Assembly (NCBI GenBank): GCA_024449915.1
Contig: JAMZAV010000103.1
Span: 496,001-560,000 of the forward strand
Direction of reading: 5' to 3'
DNA: 64,000 bases
DNA from: Sweltsa coloradensis
Lineage: Eukaryota > Arthropoda > Insecta > Plecoptera > Chloroperlidae
Below the pieces are notes generated by a model. It made no database searches and had not been told where the DNA came from. It saw only the letters and a list, made by a program, of their open reading frames with translations. The translations under genes were made by a program, and so were the position numbers. Positions 11,089-24,837 of the stretch are shown here, in pieces (within the stretch, counting starts at the first letter, position 1; every line of letters begins with the position of its first letter).

Positions 11089-13651
11089 AAATAGCTGCAT
11101 CGCTCCATGTTGTTTATTTTATTTCACACATTCACATTGTTCGTACAATTAGTGAGTTCTCACTTTGTACGGGTAATTTTACGCACATGTTATCTATATG
11201 CAGGACTCTGTAATAGCATCCGACATGAACGCATAACATGAACGCCAAACTCAAAATAACCGGATAGCTGAGCACGTAGTCAATCATTTATGTGACTGAG
11301 ACCCAAAATACAAAATTTGTAATTACTTACTTTATTCCAAATATCAATAGATTTAATTAAATTTATATGTCAGTCCTGCGATGTGTATATATTTTGATTG
11401 CAAAACAGATGTTTAGCACAACCTGGTGAACATTGACTGTGAAGCCAAAAGAAAAAACAGCAACAACTTGGCTTTAATGGTAAATAGTTAAATAATAGAT
11501 ATATCATTGCAGCTGCTTCCAAGATGACAGAATGACTGTAGGAAATATCATACATACGCACACATTACGATTAAGATTATGTGTGGTGTGGTGTTGAGTA
11601 TGATATACCATTAACGGGACAGGCTCGTAAAGGTGTAATAGATAGTATTGTTTTAGTATCGTATGTTTATAGTACATTTGCATTTCACACAATATAGGGT
11701 CAGATTTTGAACTTTGTAACTTATCCAAATTTTATTTTTGCATCATTGCGTAAATTCAAATCACAAAAATGGCCAATCTCTGTTTATAACCATGGCCAAT
11801 AAATTACTATCCTCGTCACTAGCAAAGCGAAAAGCGATCAAATAATAAAGAAGACATCTTGATCGCGGAAGTGTTACGGATCTTTTACACGTTATCCATA
11901 AAATAAATCACAATCAACCCTAGTTGTAATAATAATAATAATAATATCTCCATTCAAAGAAATAGTAACGAGCCTATAAAATACGATGTGGACAAGGGCA
12001 TACATTACCATCTAGAGATGATTTAAGATATGTTTTGAACACAGATGTCTCGATACGTGTACCAATCATAGCAACGTTTAGGAGATATTCACAAATGTGA
12101 CTTATCAATCAAATCGGAGGCGGATAACATAAACAAAGACGTACTTTTGATCCGAATGGAAACTAACGTTATAACATATAAGATAGAAAAATTATCTTAA
12201 TTTTAATCCAAAACATGAGACAGGGTATAGTTACTTGTTTTGGGTCTGCTCTCCGATTGGTTAATGCATTTATGCGGACAGATAATTGGAGGGTCGAATC
12301 AACTCGTGACACGCGCAACGGACCAATGGTCGGGCTAGAACTAAATCGATTTGATAGCTACAGGTGGTGGCATACGTCTTGGCAATATGCTTCGTGAGCA
12401 GGGCTTGCCAAAATATTTATTAAGAGCAACAAATGTTTTAACATTTGAGTAACAAAATTATAAACTAAACAATTAAGGATAATGTAAATAATGCCCAGTA
12501 AAATATTTGAGTTTAAATTATTTTATCAATCACATTTTTAATTGCACATTTTGTTTTGTTGGCAATCAGGTGAAAAAGTGATTTTAACAATTTTTATTAA
12601 CATTGTTGAACAATGGCAGCATATTTAGGCTCACTAAAACGTAAATTTTGCAATATTGAAATATTATGCATGATCGTTTTACATAATTTACCAGTCTTAG
12701 AAAAATACGTAGTATATTACTAATCTAAAACTGGACAAGGCATAAGCATGTGGAATATTTTTGCTTTTTATCAGAGAAAAGATTGATAAATATCCAGTAT
12801 TTGATTTTTACAATTTTAAATCCAAAATCCAGGTAGTTTGTTTGTCTTTTCAGTATCATAAACTACCACTGGTTTGTTTTGTTCTATCCTTGGTCAGCCC
12901 CCAAGAAGATGTATCACGTTCAGAGGAGCAAGATGTTCGAATAACAAAGATCGATCACTCGGATTGGTTTGTCCGTCCCTGAGACGCACGGCAGCTTGAG
13001 CTTGAGTCAGGACTTCCGGTACAGTTGGCACTCCTGATTAGTGGGTGGTGCTCTTAGGTGGGCGCAGGTGGGGATGATGGACTTGCGCCGTCCTGTCCAC
13101 CTCTCCACATGAGTCTGCAGCCCTTATCAACGTTGCCTTAATAATAGGTGTGCAAAAACAAGATGTAGGATTCAAACGGTAGAAATTATATAGATTAAAA
13201 TAACTATTATTGATATCGACGCACAAAGACAGTTTTTTGATAAATTAACCTGCGGTTTTGCAATTAAAAGTAGCACTTATTCACTGAGGAAGAAATGCAG
13301 ATGATATAAAATCACGGACCAAACTGTGAGCATAAGACGTAGCGTAGACGAACAAAAATGAGGATACAGTATTATTAATAAATTAATTAATAATTGCAGG
13401 CAATTTTTTTTATGTTTTTCTGGTAAATTTATATTTGGAGGAACTTTATTCAAGTGTGCAACCAAACTTATGTAAAGTTAAAATCCACATTAAAATATTA
13501 TATAAGATATATGTATTGCTGGTTGGTTGTAAATTCTAAACATTATTTCCATAATTTTGTAATGTTGTGAATTTATTTTCGATGTTTTTTATTATTCAAA
13601 CAAAACACTGTATTTAAACAACAAGAACAACGCCTTTGACTTATTCTACTA
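11089..13651. other. No gene recognised
   Basis: AT-rich with a TAA microsatellite near 11927-11946. Short ORFs only. The patch 12900-13120 is slightly GC-richer but no coding or repeat identity is supported. Confidence 0.5.
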
Positions 13652-14028
13652 CACACACATAACAAAAACTTGTAGAAATACAGCCAAACCTTACACACTC
13701 AAAAGGAATGAGATCTAAAAAAAGGGCCAAGCTCATCTACCCTTCCACATAAACGTACAGTGTCCCATAACAGCATCCTCGAAAAGCTTGGCAAAATAGA
13801 ATTTGCGATTATTAATTTAACGTAATAGTTTATCCAAGTTCTTTTTTTCTAATTAATTTAAACGTAATAACATGCAAATTCTATTTTGCCAAGCTTTTCG
13901 AGGATGCTGTTATGGGACACTGTACGTTTATGTGGAAGGGTAGATGAGCTTGGCCCTTTTTTTAGATCTCATTCCTTTTGAGTGTGTAAGGTTTGGCTGT
14001 ATTTCTACAAGTTTTTGTTATGTGTGTG
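13652..14028. repeat. Perfect long inverted repeat, 155-bp arms, 67-bp spacer
   Basis: Left arm 13652-13806 and right arm 13874-14028 are reverse complements with no mismatch that I can find over 155 positions and no indel (paired positions sum to 27680 throughout). The spacer is AT-rich and contains two direct copies of an ATTAATTTAA-CGTAATA word. No target duplication and no transposase gene are evident. If transcribed it would fold into a long hairpin RNA. It could be a young foldback element, a hairpin-RNA locus or a recent inverted duplication; a library chimera is also possible. Confidence 0.95.
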
Positions 14029-14874
14029 ATCTCATTACTTTTTCAAGTTCCATTACAAAATTATTTGCTAAAATATAATATTTTTATCAAAGTTGATTTA
14101 AATTCTATGGTATTAGCAGTAACAATATAGGATGTAAAATATCTAGACCCGGATTCATGTACATCCTGGGTATAGGTGGTATAACCATGGTATAACGACG
14201 GTATAAGGACTGGACCCCAATTCTTGAGTTCGTGGGAGATGAGTTGAAAACGCAATTTGAAAACGAAGTCGTTTTCGTTTTCGAAGGAATTGGTATTCTT
14301 GAACGGTATCGTGGAAAACGTCATGGGTTGTGAGTTGAAAGCATTGATATTAAACCCCTAATTATATAGGATGTCTATGGTTGAAAGAGTATCACGAAAT
14401 CCAAACACTTTAAAAAGATTTGCGTATAGCAAAGAGCTCGAAAAAGTTCTATATTTATTCTAGATGGCAGTGCCTTCATAAACGCGGGCCAATCGAAAGA
14501 CGAGTTGTATGAAATGATTTGATTGTTGCAATTATGTAAACAAACAGATGAGCAAGCTCATATCAGAACAGTTGTGTGGCATAGGGTTGGCTAGGCTTGT
14601 CAAACATGTAATGTAAGTATGAATTTTACTAGTCCTATAGCCAAATGGAACTGTAGACCTACACTTTTGCATTATAAATAATTTTCCACATATGGGCCTA
14701 GGCCAGGGACGGTTTCTGATTTGTTTTATGAGAGTATAATGACACCTTTCCTCGTTCCACACAAAGAAGAAAAATTTTAAATGTCCGCTATTTGTTTACG
14801 TATCGCACTTCCGCCTAACTCTGCTTATACCGTCAACAAGTGTCAAGTAACTATGGTTACTTGTTGATTGTATG
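14029..14874. other. No gene recognised
   Basis: AT-rich. Around 14160-14340 there is internal self-similarity (GAGTTGAAAACG and GTTTTCGTTTTCG words) without a definable element. Confidence 0.4.
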
Positions 14875-15036
14875 CCAAGTGTTTAAGGCTTATTTTAAAA
14901 CCTTTATTTGGAAGCCTTCCAACAAACTTTTTCAACTTTTTTTTTCAAAAGAGACTATATTTCTATAACCTTAATGTCCATGTAAAATATGAACATTGTA
15001 GTCCCACCCGTCTGGTCAGAATCGCGGGCCGACGTA
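14875..15036 (-). mobile_element. Fragment of the Helentron-like D1 family
   Basis: This segment matches the internal tandem unit of the element at 47273-48062 (shared blocks include TTAAAACCTTTATTT, CTTAATGTCCATGT and GTCCCACCCG/GCCCCACCCG followed by GGTCAGAATCG). Neither end of the family is present, so it is an internal remnant. Orientation is given relative to the 47-kb copy, whose CTAG end is on the minus strand. Confidence 0.7.
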
Positions 15037-15039
15037 TTA

Positions 15040-15103
15040 GATGTTAGCAGTAGCAGTAGTAGGCAGTAGTAGGCAGTAGTAGGCAGTAGCAGTAGCTAAC
15101 ATC
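15040..15103. repeat. GCAGTAGTAG minisatellite inside a short inverted repeat
   Basis: Three near-identical GTAGTAGGCA units lie between GATGTTAGC (15040-15048) and its reverse complement GCTAACATC (15095-15103). A 9-bp stem would thus enclose the minisatellite. Confidence 0.7.
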
Positions 15104-17959
15104 CTTAAAGTGATTTTGAGCATGTTTCAAGCCATTTTTTTCACCAAGAAGGAATAATCGTACCCCAATAAAATTTGGCATGTGTTGTCAGGTACCTAAA
15201 TCCCCTCGATTGTGATAGTTTTCAAGTTCACATCACGTTACATGACGGCTGGGTAACACCTCGAAATCACCCCAACTCTGCTTGGTGTATAAGGTGCTTG
15301 AGTGTGTAGCGCACCGCGGCTTGGCTGCGGCGCCCTAACGGGCACCTAGATTGACAAGTTAATTTATCATCAAACAAACCCTCCTCCGGTCCTTTACCTT
15401 CCACTTTCTACCCTAACCCTAGAGGTTACCCCAAAATCTATCCTCGATTGGACAGATTTACGATTTGTAACATACCGCTCCGAAGAATCCTACATCTGTG
15501 GATGGATAACCAATTAGTATCGACTTATTATTCATAAAACACCGGCAGTTCTTTTGGGAGAATGAATTGTAAAATGCAATCCACAAAACTTCCAAACACT
15601 CAACAAAATTAATTGTGTATGACATTGATTTTTTTCAATCGATTTTTTTCCAATCGTCGGCTCCAAATTAATAATGTAAAACATATTTTAGAATTTGTTC
15701 TTAATGGTTAAAATGTGTACTAAAACTTTCTTAATGTACTTATCGACTCAGATACAGCTTCACATGTGACATACGCGGAATATAGAACAGCAGAATAATT
15801 TGAGTCTGACACCTTTGCGTTCAGAATAATATAAACTTAATCATTCGTTCGGTTGACCCGGGATATTAAATATACGTTTTATTTCTAGATTATAGAATGG
15901 CTTAGTACTTAATGAACTTGTACGTTGTTTTGTTGTCTAGACTAAAATCAAAATTACCCCTATCCTTCCGGTACATCCATACTAATATTGCAAATCTTGT
16001 TTCAAAACAAAAGAACGCCCATGGTTCATGTAAGTGCACAAAAGTATAGAAAAGTAATGTATAAATTAAAAATATATAAACTACATAGCCTATAATAATC
16101 TTTATATTTCTTCTGATAAGAGATTAGCCGAATGATCGCTTAGCTCCCATAATGTCGTGTCGACGCTTGCCGACCTTTCTTGCCCCCCCCCCCCCCCAAC
16201 CCCCTTGCTGCCTGCGCAACAATTAAGGTAGTCGGTCTTCTATCTCTACCTATGCAGTTCCGGCCCAAAGCCTGCCCGCTCGCCAACTGTCTCCAGGTGG
16301 CTGGAAGAAGTGTGTTTGGCGCGTGGGGCCTTACAAACTGTAGACCCCATACAGAGGACACGCTCCTCTCTCAACAATTCTAGAACCATTGTCTTAAGAT
16401 GATCCACAACTATAAACGATACCGTACGAGGACTAACTGCGTTGCAGTTTCATTGCGAAACTGCTTAAATTCATGTAACATATTTGTATACATAAATTAT
16501 AGCCAATACCCTGTCAGGTCGCCGTTCGTTTTTTGTGAACCTAAAGAATAATCCGCCATTATGAAAATATATAATGTTGACGAAGTGATGTTCAATAATA
16601 CGTACTTTCTGGGCAAGAAGGCTAACTTTAAACAACTAGAAGGCATGAAAGAAAAATGTTACATTTCATGGGATTTATCATACAGTAAGGTTTGTCTTAG
16701 TGACAATCTTATTCAACCAATTACTTTCATCATTTTCACCAGGCTTTGTAACTATTGTTTTTTCGGCGTTTCATATTTGAAATACGCTTTAAATTGAAAC
16801 TAAATAAAATAAGTTAGTTAAATTAATTATCTGAAAATTAGTTGTGACTAATGAAAGACTCCAAATTAGATTTTTCTAAAGTTTGGCGTGTTATTTATTT
16901 ATAGTCCACATCTGTGTATTATTAAATTTATAACGGTTTTAAGGTGCAAATTTATATTTACATATTTTTCTTATACATTGTGCAATTTTGTAATGTGTTC
17001 GTATTTTATGTATATCGTCGTTTTGGTGTTGTTTTATTATAGAGTATTGTTTAAAAGTTGGCAGTGCATGCTGAGTAATTACTTGGCACTTTGTCAAAGG
17101 GAAAATAAATAACTTTTTGATTCTAGTTTGCGCTCACGCAAAAGAGTTTAGAAAAGATCTTTTCAACCACATTACTTCAAGGCTGACATCTCTCTGCAGG
17201 GCATGACTTTCCAACGACAACCGCCATGCCTTCGAAATTATTTCGTAACTCACTCATCTCTTGCATGCTCTAAATAAATAAAAAATATTTGTTTCACGCT
17301 TGAATTGTGAAGATCTAAATTAGACAAAATTTCTCTCTTCAATACTTTTGTACGAAATATTTAATAACCGCTTCACTTATGTGCATGATTATCTATCCAT
17401 CCGAAACCCTTCCTTACCACCACAATCATTCTCTAACACGCTCTATGCCTGAGGCAAGGATATAATTGTGGGGATAATTATAACAATAATACAATAACAA
17501 TAGTAACAAAAGAAGACACTACGAAACACGATCTATAGGTCTTTTATTCTCACTTGTCGAATCAATTTTCATTCCATTTGTGGTGCCAATGCCACTGGCA
17601 CCGGGAAAACTGAAATTCGTCGCCGCAACTCTGCTATTGTTTTGCCTCGTGCCTCGATTGCATGGCAAAAGTCAATCAATTCGTACTATTTTTAAAAAAA
17701 TGAAAGAAACACGCAGAAGTTCTGAATGGGATAACTTCGTTAATATTAAAATATAACGGTACTGTAATAGCTATCTATGTAACCATATTCTATTCACAGC
17801 CAATGGCGCAAACAATAAAATTCGAATTACGATAGTTATAGTCTAATATAAGAAAATTCTGAGGAAATATTTTCTCAACACTGCGAGTCTTGTATTTATT
17901 TACAAAGATATAGTAAGTACAACAAACTATACGAACAAATATGTTGATTAACAGTGGCA
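15104..17959. other. No gene recognised
   Basis: Mostly AT-rich with a 15-base poly-C run at 16183-16197 followed by a GC-richer patch to 16380 that is open on both strands. A good acceptor-like sequence (CTCTACCTATGCAG) ends near 16256 but no convincing exon follows. Nothing else recognised. Confidence 0.4.
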
Positions 17960-18175
17960 ATTGGCAATGGCGGTTCATGCGTAACGTGTCAGACCTTGAT
18001 TCGGGAGGTCACGGATTCGAATCCTGCCAAAAGATTTTTCCTAGGTTTTCTTCAGTCGTTAATGCGAATGAAAAGGTTTGAGCTCTTGTACTTTCCCTTC
18101 AATTTTTCTATCTCCAAAATATCATGTTATAGGCCGGGTGCATTGCATTCTGGACTGGGTTCCCACTAGAAATGA
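17960..18175 (+). mobile_element. tRNA-derived SINE-like element, family beta, copy 1
   Basis: The head shares ATGCG-AACGTGT-AGAC...GATTCGGGAGGTCACGG with the sequence at 39290, followed by a good B-box (GGATTCGAATCC). The anticodon-loop-like segment resembles a tRNA-Gln type, but there is no paired acceptor stem, so it is not a functional tRNA gene. The downstream body differs from the 39-kb copy, so the 3' boundary is a guess. Confidence 0.55.
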
Positions 18176-18180
18176 AAAAA

Positions 18181-20340
18181 TGGGGGAAAAAAACAAATTT
18201 GATAAGAGCGAACTAACTTGTGAATTATTTGTTTAAACTTTAATTAATGTGTATAACTAAATAGTTTAAGTGACCATTCAATAATGCAGTCATCATTTTA
18301 AGTTTATGAATTACAAGTTTCAATTACTTTAAGCATCACTTAATTTATACTAGAATACTTCAAATGAATAATGATGGTTATATCTTCCCTCACTGGGGCT
18401 GCTATAAGGAAGTCGTCGGTAGGCCTACCATGCGAAAACAGAAGTTGCAGCTGTCTTTTGTAATTACTACAAAATGAAGAAAATTCCATTAGAGTATAGG
18501 TAAAGTTAATGGATTAATTTATCCGGTGTTCCCGTTTGTAGTTTATATACTTCACCTAGCTTGCCTTTCACTCTTGGCGAAGCTTTACGAGTAGGCTAAT
18601 AAATAGAATTTATATAATCCTATTTATCTCGTGTATACATACTTTACATATGTTCATGGCTATATTAATACAGAAACAGAAAGAAGTGACGTAAATATTC
18701 AAACACTATATTTACGATTCTTGGCGTTAATTTGGTTAATTAATGGAGCAACTTTCGTATGAATTAATGAAAGATGATGTGGTTGATGTTATTCTAAGAA
18801 ATTAATTAAATTAAATCAAAATTGACGAATGTTTAGGTGTAAAACAGCTTGATTTGTTATTCCTTCCCTTGTCGTAATTTTTTTTTAAATGAACTTAGTT
18901 TTTACAGCTTTCACGATATTACAGCTATTCCCATTGATACATGCCAACCACAGAACCAGTCTTGGCTAGACCACACGCGTGATACGTTTTATGTGAAATT
19001 ATATTATGGTCATAAATTAATTCGCGGTTCTCCTTCATAAACTGAACTGGTTAATTTTATACACTATATCAGAATCGAGATAATTTGTCATTTAACTAAA
19101 TGTCTTTATTAAGTTTGACATGTTATTACATAATGAAATAGAACGTATCTAAACACAACACATAGTGATGACATTTCACTCACAATATAACAATATTTGA
19201 AAGATAATATTTAATACAATAAAGCTAAAATATATTGTACTAATTATAATACATTCCATGTGTCTATAAGCTAGGTGAATACTGTGCCAACTGCCATAGC
19301 CTTTTTAAAATATTATGTGTCATTTTAGATGCACAATTTAGAACAAAATTCGTAGTGACCAAAAATACATATAGGAAAGTTTAGTTGGAAAATAGAGAAA
19401 GATTGTGTACTTAAAAATAGTAGATTTTCGCTTGTAATAACATTGATTGCACACACGTATAATGGTGGCCCTTTTCTAACTTTCTATGAAGTTGTGCACC
19501 TTAATGTTCGATTTAATGTACAATTTCTAAAATAAATAATAAAATAAAAAAATATAAATGTGTTAGATATTTTTATTTCAATGTTAAATAAAAGGTGTTT
19601 CAATCTTCAATTTTCCTTCCGGTTACAAATGGGTCCGTCCGCCTATAATTTCTTGGGTTCAACATGTACATGTTTAATTAATTTTTCTATAAACTCAGCT
19701 AAACTACATTTTGTGACTTGTAAGCGAATTGATTTTGATTGATTTTACATGAACTCAATTAGATACTTTATTCCAATAAGTGTTGTTTCATGTAGGTATC
19801 TGACCTTCACAAGCTACGCGCAATAAACAACAGTAATACCCATGTTCTCATACATACCGTTAACTATTCCTGAAACTATCAGACAAAAGTAACGAGGATG
19901 CATTTTATGTTTCGTTCAATTATTTATCGCGTATTTTATCGTTTTAGTATTTAGTAATTTTTCATTGAACATTTTTATTGCTTTTACATAAGCTGCTGCC
20001 TGGCAAAGTATTACCAAAGCTATGATGGGTGTACAATCTAATATAATATTATGTTGCATGTTTGAAAAACAAAATTAAATAGAAAAAAATCATTAGTTGA
20101 AGTAAACAAACCGTTCCGTACAACATAACATGGATAAATTGAGTAATGGTTGGCAAGTGCCTGATGTTGCGTGAATAATAATTACTTATATTCTAATACT
20201 CTGATGCCAGTCAACCAGTGCATATATGTAATATTTATTAAGTTAATTTAAATTATTTACATTTTAAAATATAAACTAATAACTCTTCTTTCCATAACAC
20301 AAGAATAAGTATGCATTGCATACATACATATGCTTATCAG
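18181..20340. other. No gene recognised
   Basis: AT-rich DNA with short ORFs only. No repeat shared with the rest of the window was noticed apart from one TAGGCCTA octamer at 18420-18427. Confidence 0.5.
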
Positions 20341-20990
20341 TTAAAGGGGCTAAAAACCCCAAAAATTATTTTTTACCACGTGATCTATAGCACAATACTA
20401 CACTTAAATGACCGTTTAAAAAATTATATCTTGTAACTGTGATTTAACACGAATTTTTTAATTTTTTTGATCCAGAAATTGGCAAAAATTGGTGTTTTGG
20501 AAAATTTCCTAAATCGGCTTTAACCTGCTTCTTTTTTGGTCCACATAGATACTAGAGCATAGTACCAATCTAAAATGCCCCTTTATAACATCGTGTCTTG
20601 AAACTGTGCCCAAATATACCCTCAAACACGCAAAAATATGCATTCCAAATCACACCCCATCTTGGTAATCAGCATATTTTTGACCGAACTACTTGCCCAA
20701 ATTACAAAACAAAATAAAGAGAATTTACAGAAAATGCTGCCGAGTACGTCAATAATGGCCAATATTTTTTGGATCAAAATCCTCCAAGGTCACGGGGCAT
20801 AAAGATCGTCCCCATGTTATTTCTTATGGGAGATTTTTGCCGATGGGACCTAGCTCGAAAAATGTCATGTTTGACAATTTTTTGGGAGGTCATGGTGGCC
20901 CCAATAATTTTTCTGTTAGTTGCTAAATTCATTACTAGTTAGCCTGAATGAAATATATTTTTTGAGTTTAGCGGTTAAAAACCCATTTAA
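20341..20990 (+). mobile_element. 650-bp TTAA-flanked non-autonomous DNA transposon, copy 2
   Basis: Full-length match to the copies at 5380 (inverted) and 41465 (same orientation). The left end is TTAAAGGGGCTAAAAACCCC. The right end has decayed to ACCCATTTAA where the others have CCCCTTTAA. The flanking bases outside TTAA differ from the other copies, supporting a TTAA target duplication. Confidence 0.85.
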
Positions 20991-22022
20991 TGTGAGTTAT
21001 TGTATATTTTAATGCATGTAAGTATGTGGTCAGTCCATTATGCTACGATTTGCACTTGTGGAGTATTTGTACTCTGTTGTAATATGTATTATAATAAATA
21101 AATAAATATTGAGTACTGGCACAACTGTACTAGATTATTATTGATGGATAGTGACTGAGATTATTTTGTGTATATTGAGAAATCTCGGCAGAAAAAAACT
21201 CGTAGTTTATTTCCTTAATATTCGTTGTATTTTTGTGTACTAGACCTTATATTTTAGCATGTTTTTGTTAAAATTTCTAGAACAACATAATTCATCTTGT
21301 TTCGTCACCAGAATACCACTACTTGTTCATTTTATTAGCAGTGATTATAATATTGTATTTCAGTTGTTTTAACGTAGAGCTTACATTAATGTACAAAGAT
21401 AATGAATTGAAGACATAACCAACACATTACATTTTCACACCGGAGTATTAATTGTATTTCACAGTACAGTAAGTCATAAATATGGTGTTGCTCCATGCTT
21501 CCCAGCAGGGGGTAAACACTACAACTTGCAATGACATCGTATGAACATAAGTTAGACCTTAGTTCGGAAGACAACATACACTTGTAGCAAGACAGTTTAG
21601 TGTGTTTGACAGATTGAAGCTCTTACATAATCGGATCAATATTAATTCACGTGAAACAGACCAGATTAATTACGATTGATATACAGAGAATCGCGCGTGG
21701 CCTTCAGATATGTCTAACTTCACGTCTTTCTTGAGGGATACCATCATATTAAATTAACGAGCTTGTTCATCAAAACGTCAGCATATGTTTGAAACACCTC
21801 CACTCAAAGGAAGGTACATAATTATTTTCATAACCTAATTTCTGTGTGACTTTACGGGGGGCAATTGTTTTTGCCTGGACCTCCCAAATATGCCCAGAGG
21901 TATAGGACGTGATATGAAACTCTCTTAGAGGCCAATTCATCTTCCTCTCTATGCTAGTGTCAGCATGGATGCTACTAAGTTACATGTGATGTATTCATAT
22001 TCTAGTTTGATTATCCTCCTAG

Positions 22023-22229
22023 GCCGCCTGTGGCGACTTGCGAGACTCAGAACCGAATAATATTCAGTTCCGAATGAAGCTCGGCTCGCGTATCAAACTA
22101 AGAAGCGACGAGAAACGCGCAAAGGCACCACCGCTCCCAGCGAACATTTCTAGGAAAATCAAGTGCCGAAGATGCTGTGATCCGCGTTTAAGGCCAGTGA
22201 TTAATTTTCAGTTTCTCATAGGGTACTAA
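22023..22229 (+). other. Weak candidate exon, unknown product
   Basis: A strong acceptor-like sequence (TTGATTATCCTCCTAG) ends at 22022, and the frame beginning at 22023 is open to a stop at 22227-22229. The translation is basic and protein-like (for example MKLGSRIKLRSDEKRAKAPP and a CRRCC cluster), with GC above background. No good donor site was found, and I do not recognise a family. A chance ORF is as likely. Confidence 0.2.
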
Positions 22230-23579
22230 GATATCTCCACGGTTTTGGTTTTTGGATAATTACCTTAAAATTCCTGACCGACATTTGCGTGCAACCACGT
22301 ATAAAACTAAGCTAATCACAGGTTATCGAGCTAAACGTTGGCTCTCGGTTCTACAATCACGTTCACGTGTTCTGTGTTCGTTTTTATTTAGCTAAGCCAA
22401 TGGGTTGGCTGATTGAAAGATTATGCAATTGCAAGCAAGGCGTATCGCCATCGTTCACTTCAGACTTCACCAATTAGCACATCTCTTTATAACTGTTTCC
22501 AGGCAAATGTCTAGACTTTTATAAACTGAAATTAGTAAATACTAGAACCAAAATGGTTTCTCCAAAAGCAAGAACTAAGAATTTCTTCTTTCATTCACTA
22601 AGTGAGACGTTTTGATTTAGTTTATTTAGAAGAGGAAATGTAAATGTTTAGGCCTAATAATCTTCATCTTATTTCAATATAAAAAGCTCTTTATAACGAT
22701 ACATAATGACCGATGTCGAATAAATTCTAGCTATGCTATTAAAATAATATCAACATCATTTCTTACAAAATATCCTTACACATAGAGTTGGAATGTTTTG
22801 TTCAAATGTGTTGTACATTTTTTTAAACACGGAACGCTCTATCTGGAACGTTTTGTGAAAGACAGCAATTTCATACAAACTAAATAAATATGTGGCATGA
22901 TTTTCATCATTAATTAAACTGATTTCAATAAGAAAGACGGAAAGTGGCAGTATAGTAAAAGTTTTTAGGGAGCAAAGGGCCCTTATATATGCATCACTTT
23001 TCCTGTCCGTATGTCCGTCTGTGCGTGTTTCGCGTCTCACAATAAAATCCGAACAAAACTCCGTTTCGATGCGTATTTTTGGCACAACAAAGAAGGTATA
23101 TAGAATGTTCTTGGGCACGCTGGGGGTTAGGGGAGGGGAGGGCTAGCCCCTCAGAATTTATTTTAGTCTCGTACTCTGCTGGAACAAGCGAGAAACAATT
23201 ATTTACAATTGTATCCTTCTTTATACTCGATACCTCCGTCAACAACTAAATTTGAAAGCAGGAAATAAACGTATTATGTACTTAATGTTTGTATTCTTTT
23301 TCGAAGATCCGTTGATTAATAATTAAAATGTTTAGGTAGGCTAATATATTTGGAACCGGTATTGCTTCTGCAAAACATACAACAACAATTCCAGGCGTTT
23401 CTAGGACGCAGTAAAAATATTCTGGTAACATTTTCAAGGGGAAGTTTCTCAAGTATAAATAACCTTGTCCCGTTGCATGTTATGATTTCATATCATCAGT
23501 TTAAACAGCAGTTAACATGATATTTGGAAGGCCAACGGGTTGAATTAATATTATAGTTGTGAATTATCATATATCACGC

Positions 23580-23790
23580 ATAAAGCCGGCAGCCTTTAAC
23601 ACCTCTGCCTGTCAAAGATGATTTATCCGACCACCCGATCTCGATGTCCCGCGCCCCGGCTAGCTCGCGCCTCTCAGGGGCTGGGGCCCACATTAGAATA
23701 TGCATCAGCACTAACTGAGCAGTCACCCGGGGCGCAGCATGGTCAGCAGTTGCTCAGATCTGTGGTTGGCGTTAAGTGAGCGATTAACAT
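23580..23790. promoter_or_regulatory. GC-rich island, candidate regulatory DNA
   Basis: This 210-bp patch is clearly GC-richer than its surroundings, with an octamer-like ATATGCAT word and several CG-containing blocks, but no coding frame or repeat identity. Isolated GC-rich islands of this kind in AT-rich insect DNA often mark conserved enhancers; that is inference only. Confidence 0.25.
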
Positions 23791-24837
23791 ATTCGGATTT
23801 CAGTGGTGCATGCTACGAAAACAAGCCGATACACACAGAAGGTAGCGTAGCCAGCCACCAAAAGACTAAACGATTAATTTTTCGCTAGATTATAGTTTTT
23901 TTAGTACGTGCCGCCATCGTAAAATGTTATTCTGGAATCACGATATAGTTTGAACAGCTGTCAAATGGAAATAAATTCGCAATATTAGAGATTCAATCTA
24001 CCCCAATAAATCGCATGCTCCGATGAACTTCGATTAGTATGTAATTTATATTGAGGGAAGCATGGAGGGGCGTTTTCTTTTTCAAGACCAACGTTCACTA
24101 ATTAATAAACAATAGGCCTCGACGTTCTAGAATAGAATTAATATAATAATTTGGCAAATTGTAATCATGGTTCTAATTTTTAAAAATTACCAGGAGTCAA
24201 TCTCGACCAAGACTAGAAGAAAGGAGCAAGTGTTCAATTTCGGAAATGACATAGCCACACACGTTTTAGTATCTTTCGAAAAAGAAACATAAAAACTTAT
24301 TTTTACATAATTATTAATTAACTATGTGCAAGTGCTACAGCATTTGACCTTGATACACAAAAGACGCCCATCTGAAACCAAAAAGCCTAATGCTCGAAAG
24401 CATTCTCGATTTTGCCACGCTTACTAACTAAGAATGCATTCTCCGGTTCCTGTAAGATAGTTTTCCCAGGGCGCCTGTGATGCTCGCGCTTTATGGTTAA
24501 GCCAAGCAACCAATCAGGATCAATTACGCAATTAGTCGTGATGTGTTGCGTGTTCCCTGCCCACCCCCCTCTTGACACCTCGCTCACGACTCAAACCCTC
24601 GCCAAGGCAAACATTTCGCTGCCCACTAGCTTTGCTGACCGCTACGGACTTTGTCTGGACCTCGTGGTTTATGCTATAGTGCATTCACGAGGTAATGGAT
24701 TTCACTCCACCTCCTAGCAAGATTGTTTTTTTAATTTGTAATAAACGCATGGTGTGTATTGTTACTTTAATGTTCCCCACTATTTTGTTTAATTATTATT
24801 TGGCAAGTTAATTTGTTAATTTATTTTTATTTATAAA

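Larger units (their letters stand above)
20991..24837. other. Mostly unrecognised DNA
   Basis: A sequence ending in a TATAATAAATAAATAAATA tail (to about 21106) looks like an old LINE or gene 3' end. The stretch 22979-23170 has GTCCGTATGTCCGTCTGTGCGTG, partly echoed at 56148-56168, and may be a repeat. No protein is recognisable apart from the weak exon candidate listed at 22023. Confidence 0.4.

Noticed and set aside
15000..15100. CRISPR-like array
   Set aside because: Adjacent short minisatellite units without spacers, in an animal genome.
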